From assembly GCA_019055375.1 (NCBI GenBank), contig JAHQIW010005485.1, forward strand, positions 434,001 through 498,000: DNA of 64,000 nt. The letters are read 5' to 3'. This DNA is from Parelaphostrongylus tenuis. Lineage: Eukaryota; Nematoda; Chromadorea; Rhabditida; Metastrongylidae. Below the pieces are notes generated by a model. The model worked only from the letters and a program-made list of their open reading frames with translations, searched no databases and was not told the DNA's origin. The translations under genes and the position numbers were made by a program. This document shows, one piece after another, positions 46,401 through 58,700 of this stretch (position 1 is its first letter; the number at the start of each line of letters is the position of its first letter).

Positions 46401-49400
46401 ATTTTTGCTTAGCTTTCTTAACGTCCAAACTCTTTCATCAATTTATCAGTAGTCATTTGATCCTCGAGAAGTGGCGATTCTAAACTGATGCGCGTTCGTG
46501 ATGGCCTCTTTAGTGCGCTATAGCAACAAAGACAATGTTAATCTCGCCTTCGGAGTAATTAGACTGTTGTTTCGAACTCGCAGCGATTTTACTAGTAATT
46601 ATGATAGCGAAGTTCAGATTTTGAAAGTACTTTATCGCTCCAAGAAGATGGAGTATTGCTGAGAAGACTTCTACCATAGTATTTTTGGTAAAAAAGGCAT
46701 ACCCGCGCCTCCTAAAAATACATTTTTTTAATGGGAAACAAAGCCTTGCAAACTTTCCATGCACACTTTTACCACTTTTCTTGTGACAATATAACTCAAA
46801 GATACATATACTTTGATACAGAACTTCTAAAAACCTTTAAAAGAGGTTTTTTATACTACGTAGCTGAAATATGCACAAAAGAGCGCTCAGTCATTATTGT
46901 GCAGAGCAGCCTCTGGAAGAATTGATCAGCATCTTCCTTGACGACTCACCAAAAATCTCTTCATCTTCTCAGCTATAATTCTTCATTGTCCAGTTCGTAA
47001 TCCCCAGAGCCGACATCAGTCACAAGTGCGTTGTTTTCCAACCTGTTAACGGCGTCATAAACCTCCTCATCATCATTTTTTTCTGCCAGCAAGCGAATTC
47101 ACAAGAACTTCCCACTTTTTGAGCAAACAGAACAAAACGTTTTTGCTCGAAAAACTTATTCAGGCATCTTTTTTTACAATTTCAACGATTAACAGCTTTG
47201 TAATAGTCCAACAATTTGACCATTCTGCGTGAAATTGTTTGCTCTAGATGGAGGAGGGCATCCAATGAGCCAGATGACGAACCATGTTTTTTTATTGATA
47301 GGCTCCTTAAACCACTTGAGTGTAAGGAACATGAAGTCATTCGGAGAGATGAGGACTTGCCAAAGTTTGATAAATTGCCCTTAGGAGATTAAAGTGACAA
47401 AAGTGTGCAAGGCATGTGAATTTAGTGGACTCATCCAGCGACAAGCAACCACGAGAAATAACGTTCATAGTATAGCATAAGTGAGTAAATAGAAAGTTAG
47501 TGCTTATGGACTGAGTACCAAATCTGTTATACTATTCCGTAAACATTTTAACTCTCAAAATATATTACTGATCAAAAACTGCTAAAAGTTATATCTGGAC
47601 TGGCATCCCATGCAATGTATAACACTGTTTTTGGTAAGCAATTCACTTTTTTCTTGTTTTTCAAGAGCTAACACAACTGGCTGTAGAGAAAAACATAACG
47701 CCTTCTTCGACCCTTTCAGCACCACGCGTACCATTCATTGTACGAGCCTTTCAGTGGTTTTCTCGTCGAGCAGAGATTTTTTATGTGACATTCAGTAGCC
47801 ACACGATAGCTGAGAATATTGCTACTCCAATGTTGCGCTTGATCTTTTGAAACATTTCTCCACTGAGTTGTAGCAATGAAGAAAAATAATTATGTTTTTT
47901 TTTTGGTTGAAGTGTCTTTTGGGCTCATGTTTGCTTGCATTTTTTTTTACCAAATAAGGCTTTTTCACTGAAGTTTTAGTGTACTACCCCGTAGTAACCA
48001 CGAGCAGAAGTTACGCCGCAGCGAAGTTGTGGTAGTAATCCGATGGCTCGAAAAGAAACAGTCCTAACAGTTATATTTCTCTATGCGATTTTTTGGTGCA
48101 GCCGACTAACGTAGAAAAGATCGCGTCTCGCGCTCTCAGTAGTTAGCCCATGGCTGGAACTGCGCGGCGGGTCTGTGGGTATTTTTATAGTAAAGTCCAT
48201 ACATTAGAGATAATTGATGCTCAGAAATATGATATGTTACTGAATACCTTCTATAATGGTCTTTCTTGGTACTAAAAACGTCCACGTGTCTTAAAAATTT
48301 TGTGCTATTCAATACGGTGGCCACATTTATGCGGAAACAACGCACTTCCATTCCTTATTGCTTACTTTTCTGACGACATTGTGGAAGTGCAGTCCCAAGA
48401 TACACTTTCTTCGACGCATAGCTGCTAGAAAAAACTTATGTGATGTAACTTCCAGATTCCCCGAGATTTTGGCTTTCAAGTAGTTACTAATAATTTATGA
48501 GAAAGACTTTGTCCAGCAAAAAAGATTTCTCAAATTTCCCTATCGATAACGGAGAAGTACCACGCTCAGTTAGCATGAGAGTTATTGATGACCTGGCACT
48601 GCGTGCACTATCCACCATCGTTTCTGAGAAACTGTTCGTGATTTTGTGATTTTCAGCCACTGCGACGACTTTTGAGTTTTTCAAACTAAAATGCAACTAA
48701 CAGATTTATATCATAATATTTTTCTTACAACTTATTATAAATTCACAGGATGACAACAACAGTTGCATTGCGTGAAGAAAAAGAGCTTTGAGTTTACACA
48801 TAAGAATTATATCTGCATTAAAAGCGCACGAGCGTGCAGAGGACGTCGTGAAGTATATAAATATTAGATGAGTTACTCTACTTATTTGCAAAAGGATGAA
48901 AAGTCCGATTTAGATAACCAAAATCACTCACCAATTGTGAATCGCACTGAGCGCGAAAATTTCAACTGTGGTCCCAGAAGGGTTGATCGACTTTCCCTCA
49001 AAAACTTCGTCAAACATACATATATAGTCTTTAACAATGCTTTTACCCGTCTTTTCGAGGTTATTTTATAATTTCATTCATGGCAACAGTTCGGCGGACA
49101 CGCACTTCAGCGATATCGCCATGATCAGAACTATTTCTTAGCCACTCGCCCCCCATCATAGAGGTTGAATATCCTCGAAGGCTATACGTGAATGTTCTCA
49201 ATAGAGGTTAAAAAAAAGATCGATCAAAAGGTAATATATGTATTTGTACCAGCCGCAAGGTTCCAACTATACGTACGGTAACAGCCATGATTTCACTTGC
49301 TGAGAACGTACTACTCCTCATCGCTCTATGTCTATGACAGCGGCGAGTGAAAGAAGGCTGATGATGGCAAAACTGCTGAAACACGCGTCTGCCGGACTGT

Positions 49401-52400
49401 GGCCAAGGATTGCAATAAAACGTCGAAAAGACGGCTAAAGGTCTGGAGGGCCATATATAAAGATATAGTGCTAAAGAAGGTAGAAATCTCGAATTTATTT
49501 CGAAGCGAAAAAAACGCTAACTAAACAACAAAATTCACAAGCGCTTTCAAATCGCTGCTTTTGCATGCGATGCAATTTCAACGGCCATCCTCTGAGAAAT
49601 GAGGTTACTCCTGATCATGAAATTTTTCAAGCATAGGGAAGCTTCAAGGCTGAAGATGACTGTATTTCATTCTTGGAGATGAAATTTATGGAAGACGAGT
49701 TCGTTAAACCGTAGTAATACCTACCAGTTCCTAGTTGGAATTTTAAATCTTGCAGGAATCACTACTTTGCTAGCCATGTCGATCTTAATGTTGATGGTGT
49801 CTGACCAAATGCCAACCACCAGTGAATTTATACCTCTAATCGGTACGAGCATTGTCAATTTCATATTAGAAATAGAGATGATATTGAGTGGTTTTGTCTC
49901 GGTGTTTTTGTAGCCTTCCTGGCCCATTCTACGGTTATGCGCATCGATTTTAGGCGCATAGCCTGTGCACTACTGATTAGTCTTTCGAATATAAATAAAT
50001 CTTCAAAACTTATTTTGATTAGCCGACGCGAGGTTAGTAATATTAATAATAATAATAGTAGTAGTAGCAGTAATAGCAGTAGCTCGATGACTGGCGTTTC
50101 GGCCACATCGCCTTCTTCAGAGCCTAAAAGGACGTTATATCAAACTATTTAAATTGGTTCAGTAGTTCACGGACGCCTCCATACATCGTCTAGGTCTGGT
50201 GAAATTATCAAATGAAGAAATTCGCTATCCTTTGTGTCATAGTAATACATTCGTCCTTGTGGTTCATTTGTGAATTATCAAAATATGCTCAAAATGCTTC
50301 CAGAGTTTTGTGCATTCCTAGTCCTTCAAACCTCGCACTTCAAAAGATGACTGTTTCTTTTCCGTAATATCTTTTTCCTTCTTTCCTTTCTGAAAACTCA
50401 ACAATAGAAAATCATCTTAAAAAAACTTAGTAAGCTTCTCCTTTTCTAGGTCTCACTGAAAATATGGACCATATCCGTTCACATAGATATGTCGCCCCAA
50501 TGACGCTCGTGTAGAACGGTCGTGAATGGGTTAATCGTGACAGAAGCATAACTTTACCAATCTACAGTTTATTCACTTGTACTTCATTTGCTCCTACCAA
50601 CGTTTCACACACCTACAATCTCAAAGCTGCACAGTAAAGCTAGACTAGAAAGAAAGAAGCAAATTAACTAATTTTGTACGTTGTCGCTGTTATCAATGGC
50701 GTACAGCAATCTCGTGCGCATTAGATGGTTACAGCGAGCATCACAAAAAGAAGGAAACTTCCTTGGAACAAAACAATTTGTCCTGCAATCAAATGGCCTT
50801 TCGGAGCTCGGTGCGCTACTGTGTTTAAGGTTTTCCTTTCTACTGCCGTACACTGCAAGTTACGTGGACATATGTAGCAAACATTGCAAGTGCAATTGTT
50901 TCAGCGATTTCATCAATTGCTTCGATTGCTTCAACGATTTGCTTCAACGAGTTCATCGCTTTCACAAGCCGAAAAGAACCTTCATGAGTCAGGATGTTTT
51001 CAATTGAAAATCTGCAGATTCAATAGTTTTTTTCGATCAAACAGTTTATTGAGCTGCAATTACAATGTTTGTAAATATGTTCGCGCAGCAGCCATGCGCC
51101 ATGCAATCGATAATCATCCTCTCTCAGAGAGCGCCACGGTGAATGTTTCACTGTACGCTGAGTGTATGAAGTTCGTTCACGATTTCTATATATAGGGGCA
51201 GATCCACGAGAAACTGACTGTTGGTTCATTCAATTCTTAATGTATACGTGCCCTAACAGACCTTATGAAAGGCTCAAGATATGTCATCAAATTGCATTGT
51301 TTTGAGCGAGTTGTCAGAAACAATACGCATAATCATTTAGGTTCATCCTTCATAATTTTCATTTCAGTGATCTACATTCAGCACATGTGTTTAGTAGGGC
51401 AGTAGTACTAGAGATTCCACATCTGTATCTCCACAGTGGCACATCTTACCTCATTAAACTGTTACAATAGAAAAAACTATTGTAGATTTTTATGTAAACT
51501 TTCCGACTACTGAAAATGATGAAACCTTTGAAGCAAATCTGAGTCACAGCTTATTTTCAAAAACCTTGCTGCAAGAAGTTGTCTAAACTTTGTTCGAAAT
51601 GGTATTCGGTAAGCAAAACATCTGGGGAGTATAGGGGACGAGAGAGAGAGCTTTTTGAAGCAGCGCCTTACACCGTCGCAGAGTCGGCTCTTTTACGTGT
51701 GCTTGCGTTCTATCGTGGAAAGAATTGATGCTTCTTCGTTTAGTAGGGCGGAGAGCAATCGTTAGAGTTTCTGCTGCATTTCGTAGAGTTGCTGAACATA
51801 CTTCTTTGTATAACTAAGAGAATTGAGTGGTGAACAAAAACACGGCCTCAGGCGGGAATCGAACCCACGTTTCATCCTATCCGGGGACGCGGTGCTCTAC
51901 CACTACGCCACTGAGGCACATTTGACCGACCACTCATTCTTCAACATCTCAATGTCAGCTATCAGCCACCAACCTTTGACAGGTTTGGTCGGGTATGCGA
52001 TTTCGCTTTATAAACCCAGTTGAGCTGATAGCTATTCTATTTACTAATACTTAGAAGTTATAGTATTTTCACTGCTTTTTTCGCAGTGAAAATACTATAA
52101 CTTCGAAGTATACTTCTTTGTCTGATTGTTTCAATCGGATACAAGAATGTGTGGTCGATTGAGTCAATTGTAGATTACCAAACTATCAGCAGAACCTTCT
52201 TTTGAAGCAATTTCGATTCTGCTAAGTTTTGTGGAATTTACTACTATGCAGCCCGCTAAACTGTTCTTCATTGGTTGTCACAGAGAATACAATTTCTACG
52301 AAACATTATAGAAGTTATTTGAATCCTTACATCGAGCTGTGCAGACACTCGAACCGTTCTATGTTTATTTGCTCGAGAGAAGCCACAGTTAGTCGTGGTC

Positions 52401-52713
52401 AATAGCGGAAGCACGTCAGCAGCCTTTCGTACATTGGAGTTGGAATCTACCACCACGGAATTTTCTAAACTAACCCTGCATTGTGTGCCCGTGAATTTCT
52501 TGCCTTTGAGCCCCACAAATGCTTCGAACCATTTTCTCTTCTCACATCCGAGTTTGAAGATGTGAAAATAGATACAGTGAAGACGTTGCACAAAAATCTG
52601 CAATTTCTATCTCTAAAATTTGAAGATAAATACGGATTATGCGTTAAACAAGCTCTATAATATTTTATTTATGCAAGAAAAATAAAATTACGGACTGTGG
52701 AATGACTTTGGAA

Positions 52714-52764
<51 letters not shown>

Positions 52765-55700
52765 GTATGCACTGTGCATTTATATGCATATATACACATG
52801 TATATCTACATGTGTATGCATATATACATATGTATATGCATGTATATGTCTGGTAAATCTGATGAAATATCTGGTGAATGTATATATATCATCACTCTTA
52901 CCACTCTTATTTGACCGGCACTTTTTTCTTACTGTACAGGTCCTAGTACTTCCAAAATTCGTCTCCTCTCCTCGTGCTCATCGCCTATGAGCATTTTATC
53001 TTCTTCACTAACGTTGTAGAAAACTGGTTGAGCAAACCTCCGAACCTTTGGGCATAGCCTGGCTGGGGCGTCCCGTAGAACGTTCACTATTCATTGCCGA
53101 ACGTTTTGAGGGCGAGGGCACCCGCGCGCCAAGCACCATTAGCTACTTGGTCGCTGATCCCAGTGTTATATAATCACCTGTATCACCTGCCGTTTCCTTG
53201 ATCGTCGAGTGACTCGAACGGGTACCAGCAACACTTCCATTTTCCTTATCGCGTGTAAGAGTAGGTCAGTGGATCCTCCTCGCTGTAGGGATTAGCTGAG
53301 CATCATATCATTTTTTGATAACTTTCGTGAAGAAATCAAACCAACTGGTCGGTGGTCTTCGTGGAGCGCTTGAATCCCGAGGAATCCAGTCAGTAACGGC
53401 TCTCGCCCATCGATTGTCGTTGAAGTGCATCACGTGTCCGGCCCACTTTATTTTCGATATCCTGGCCTGTAAAACGGCGTCTCTGATTTTCGATCGTTGA
53501 CGTAGGTTGACACTTCGGATCCTTTCTCTCATTTGCGGGATACGGAGTACTCCTAACATCGACCTTTCGACTGCGCGTTCGATAATGCCAAGTGATCTTT
53601 CATCCTGCTTACGTAGCGACCAGGTTTCTGATGCATGCGTTAGGGCAGGGATATTCGTTGAGTCGAAAAGGTGGACACGGAGTCGGATGTTCTATGCCTT
53701 CTCCACTACACCTTCGATGCTCTTGAACGTTCCCCAAGCCGCTCGCTTCCTCTTGCTCAACTCTGGAGCTGGGTCGTTCATCATGTTGATTCCACGACCT
53801 AGATAGACGTAATTGGAACATTCGGACATTGTCGTTCCGCTGAGCGTGAATGGGGCAATCAAAACATCCGTTGCTTATAAACATCGTTATCGTCAGATTT
53901 AGTTGAAGACCAGTCCTTCCACTGGCGTTTCCAAAATCGGTCAACTTTCGTTCCGCTCTGCTGATGTTTAATATTATGAGGACGATATCATTAGCAAAGC
54001 GAAAATGGTTTGATTGTCGATCGTCAATTTCCACGCCCATATCATCCCATCCCAATGTTCGTATGACGTTTTGTAGGGTGGCAGTGAATAGTCTTAGCGA
54101 AATTGTATCGCTTTGTCCAATTCCTCTTCTTACGTCAATGGTGATATTATTGTAGAAAGGCGATATTTTGGTCGTGAAATCTTTACAAAGCTTACGAAAG
54201 ACCATTATGTACGGAGCAGGAACGCCCTGGTTATCCAGAACCTCTACAACTGCTTCTGTCTCCAGTGAATCAAAGGCTTTCCTCAGATCGTTGTAAGTGA
54301 GAGAGAGTGTTGTTTGCACTTTCCTGAAACTCTAATGACTCTTGTAGTCGCATGAATTTGGTCTATGCTACTGAATCCTTATCGAAACCGTGCTTGCTCG
54401 CATGGCTGTCCTTCGTCCACTGTTCTGTCAGTCCTGTTTAGGATGACTGGAGTAAAGAGTTTATAGACAACGGACAGCAAACAGATTGGGCGATAATTAC
54501 CTATGTCGTAAAGGTCTCCCTTTTTGAACAACGATACGATCTTACTGGTTTTTCATTGAATGAGGACCTTGCATTCTGACAGGTAGCGAGTGAAGAGCGG
54601 AACCAGGGTGTTGGTGAGAACTGGCGGCACATTCTTCAGGTGTTCTGGTCTAATCCTGTCTGAACCGGATGTTGTTCTGGTCTTCACCGACGATATAGCA
54701 TGTCGGATTTCGGTAGGGATGACCGGTGGAGCGGCATATTCATCCTCTTTCAATTTATATGACGGCAAAAGGACATGGCTAGCGAAGAGATCTGAGTAGT
54801 ATTGGTGGATGATTTTCTCCATAGCTCTTCTCGAAGCTGCAAGTGTCTCGTCAGGGTATCGGAGTGCAACATCTTGGTCTTATAGTTGGCGAAGCCACGC
54901 TAAACTTTGCGAATGCTCTTTCCAGCTTCTGCCATAACTGCTGCTCGTCTCTTTTCAAAGTCTTCCTTTTTGCTTCTCTGCAGCCTTTCGCAAGTTCGGA
55001 CGTAAGGATTCGGTTGCCTGTAGCTCGTGCGATTCCACGTTAACGTATCAGCTCGAGTGTCTGCGGAGACAAGCGTCCCTTCGTGACTTTAGTACTCTCG
55101 GCTTTCATAGCGCTAACGTGAAAATTTTCAACGAGCCGATCGTATTCTTCGTCGATTTGTCGACAACGGTATCTTTCCAAGAGCAGACTAATGATTCGGA
55201 TACATCCCAGCTTATGGTAATTCTGAGACTTGTTGCTTGAATTTAACGGCTTTTTCTCATCTCCGCGAAAAACGGAACGTTGCGCGAAGAAGACGATGGT
55301 GTGATCCCGAGTAGAACTTAGGAATGCGACATCGGTCAGTCAAAACCTTCGATTTACAAAGATGTAGTCTATTTCGTTATGGTACTCTCCATTGCGAGAC
55401 TTCCACGTCCGTCGCTGAGAGTGAGGCTTTTGGAATTGTGAGTTACCATGGATGATTTGGGTCGTCATGGTAAACTCACATAGCCTCTTATCCTGTTCAT
55501 TCCATTCTAGTCCGTGGGTCCCTATGTGACGTTCTTCAGACGTTCTTCTAGGTCCAATTTTTGCGTTAAAATCTCCGACAATGACCATGACGAATGTATG
55601 ATCTTCTCTGAAGAATTTTTCGAGGTCCATATAGAACGCTTCGACTTCGTCTTTGTCATAGCTTGATGTTGGTGCGTAAGCAACGAAGATGGTCATAGCC

Positions 55701-58700
55701 GGCATAGAACCACATCGTTCTAACTGTAATCGTTCGATATGGGTTGTTAGCTGTTCAAACGAACCAATGCTCACGGTCAAATTCGATTTGACGAGGACGC
55801 CAACGCCGCCGACACCTCTGCGATCGCATGTACCAAGGAATAGTTCTTCTCCGGTGTCATAAACAGCGTGAAAAGGATGGCTTCTTCTCGTCTAGGCCAA
55901 TGACATCGTACTTTATCCCTTTTGCTTGAATCAATAGATCTTCTACAACGGATTCATGAACGAGGGTTCTAGCATCATAGGTACATATAGTCATTTTAGT
56001 CCGTTTTGATCTTGGCAGCCTAGTTTGGCCTCAGATTCTAGCAGCCTCTTCGTACTCGTCCTATCTGGCGCTGCCGTACCAGGGGCTCTTTCGATGTAAG
56101 GGGAATGAGGCCCATATGAGCTACTGTTTTTTTGCATTTTATACCCCATGTATAGCTTGATAAGCTCTAAACGTGGGGCTGGGTACTCGCGAGTAGTGTT
56201 ATATAATATATAATTGATTTTACATTCTTTGCATTATGTATACTTGCATATACGAATCGGAGTTTGGAGATCGGAGCCACTGCTTTTGGCATTCGGCATT
56301 TCATCTTGTGAAATTCAGTTGTAATGTAGTAGAATGAGGTCTTAACGAGAGGAAAAAGAAAATTGTAGGCGAGCATAAATAAGAAGATGGAAGTGTGCAG
56401 GCACTCCAAGTCCTAGACACCATTCTCTGAATGAACACCTGTCGAGAGGTTATTCCTAAATCGTTCTATGTTGCTATAAATTCTGGTTATATAAATGTTT
56501 GTTGTAGCTTGGTTTTATCTGGTGATCATCATCGTCGTCTCCATTGGCACGTTTCTTACCAGTGTCGTGCTCTCTGTCCAATGTATGTTCATATTCGTTT
56601 TTCATCAAATAACTGAATCAAAATTTGTTCTATTGTAATTAAACCGGCTTGTCTGTTGTTATAGTATTGTAGATGCGAGATATTATTGATTTGAGAAAGC
56701 AAAAATGAAGTGAGCGTTCAATCGACATCATAAGAATTCGCACTTATGTAAATGCGTAACATTTTTTTATACTGATGCAACTAGGATTTTTTGTCCCAGT
56801 GCGACCAGTTTCACGTGGGTTTCAAAAAAGCGTAGGAAAAAGTAGCAACTCTTGTTCAGTGATGGTTTAATGGTGTTTATTCTCTAAGCATTGAATTTAC
56901 TCAAAGACTGTTGTCTAGGTCGAAGACAATATGGACAAATTCCTCCACTTTATATACGATATTACTTTTTTGTCGTTATTCCTTCGTTTGTCTACCTAAG
57001 CGTACCGGAAGCGCTCGCGACATTATGGACCGAACTCGATGTGAGTTCTAGGCTAATTCGACAATCATTTTCACTTACGAACAATTAGCTATTCAAGAAA
57101 GTAAAGAATAAAGCTTCCGGCTTTGGTCCGTTTTTTGGATCCACCTTCGATCTATTGATACTGATCCGGTATCGTTGCAATGTGAATTCATATCTGACCA
57201 GTATAATATTACGATACAATGATGTGATTGCCCCTGCTGTAGCAGGTCAGTGTTTGCAACCCCATAAGCGGATTTCGTAGCAATTTTGCTACCTACGATA
57301 GATGGAATAACTTACTTAACCTGAAACCTGGGCTCTAGCCGTGGAAAACATGCATCACAGGGCAACTTAAATCACTGCGCTACAGGCTCTCAAACCATTT
57401 TAAGAGGTAAAAGATTTTGAGCGGATGTTTCGAGAGCTACACTGTTCCATATCAGTAACTATGGCCCAATATGCAGAAATATTTCCTACTGAGGACGGGA
57501 AGGGAAACGGGCTTGTATTCCAATATGTGCTAAACTATTGGTGATGCAGAACTGTTAAATAATTACAACATTCGAATTCTTGATCGATAATCGCACTTAG
57601 TCGGCTCTTTGGCTCTTATACGGCTTATCCAGAGTGATGCGCTTCATCATATGATGTACATTGTTGTTAAACAAAAACTCCCAAAGCTTCATTATTCCCT
57701 GTTTTTGCGGCTTTTAAAGAAAGGTTGACTATCATTTCCTCGAATCCCGGCTTTCGATTTCATTGTGAGGTCATCGAGGTAGTTGAGTGCTAAAAATATC
57801 TTATGAGTATTAATCAGCTCTTATGAAGATTAAATGCGACAGTAACTTAGTAAAGATGAAAAACGTTGTATTGGCAGCATCATATAGACTTGTCATAAAT
57901 GCAAAACAATTATCATTCACAGAGGCTAACAGAAACTCTTGTGAGAATCAATCAATGTGTTCAGGATGATCCACTGAATACCTGGCGTCGAATACGGAAG
58001 CCGTCATATCCACCGAAAACCGCTTGTCTATCTAAGGAAAACCCGAATAAGTTGCCTTTACTTGAACGGTTAGTGATATATCAACCGTTGAAAGTCTGAG
58101 TATCAACATTCACTTATTATTCACTGTAGGCATCTGTCTGCAGTATTTAACTAAACTCCGTTGAAGTCTGCAAATACTTCTCTGTTTTATGAGTACTGTC
58201 TTATGCAGTTCGCCGAGAAATCAATTTCGATTTTCTTCTATTGACATTGAGACTGAGCAAATATGAACAACAGCGTACGCTTCGGCAGCTAACTGTTGGA
58301 AAACCCCAATTTTACACTGAGATCCCTACCAGCTATTCGTGTTTAACATCTGCCAAGAAAAAGCCTCAAAAGATTCTGAGCAAAAAGTGATATTGTTGGT
58401 ACTTCTTGAGTGAACAGGGAGTTTTGAGTGCATAAGGATTACACCGGAAAAATAGAAGGATTTTTCTGGCCATATGAGTAGCTAGTTACTTAACAAATTT
58501 GCAAACTAACTAGTTAACAACCGATACGAGCTTCAGTCTTACAGACATATGCTGAGTTTTCCTTTATTCGCTTTAAAGGTACATTTATATTAGAGTTTTT
58601 GTAACAAAATTTAATCCATGTTCACAGTAAGATTGTTTTGTATTCGCCTTGTAATAACCCTCTGAATCTCTGCTGTCGCTTCCAGGCAGTCAGTTGGGGC

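Larger units (their letters stand above)
51810..52109 (-). mobile_element. tRNA-like element with 12-bp target duplication
   Basis: 300 bp between perfect repeats ATACTTCTTTGT (51798-51809 and 52110-52121). It holds a 73-nt tRNA-like module on the minus strand and, at the other end, a 22-bp perfect hairpin. The body is related to the tRNA-headed palindromes. Confidence 0.8.

Noticed and set aside
51845..51917. Working tRNA gene
   Set aside because: Irregular D arm, C at position 33, extra bases before the anticodon stem, and membership of a dispersed element with target duplications.
53308..55780. Minus frames as host genes
   Set aside because: They are endonuclease, reverse transcriptase and C-terminal pieces of the one RTE element bounded by target duplications.
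57089..57245. Extra coding exon of the deg-3-like gene
   Set aside because: Its length shifts the frame of exon 11, while exons 10 and 11 join perfectly without it.
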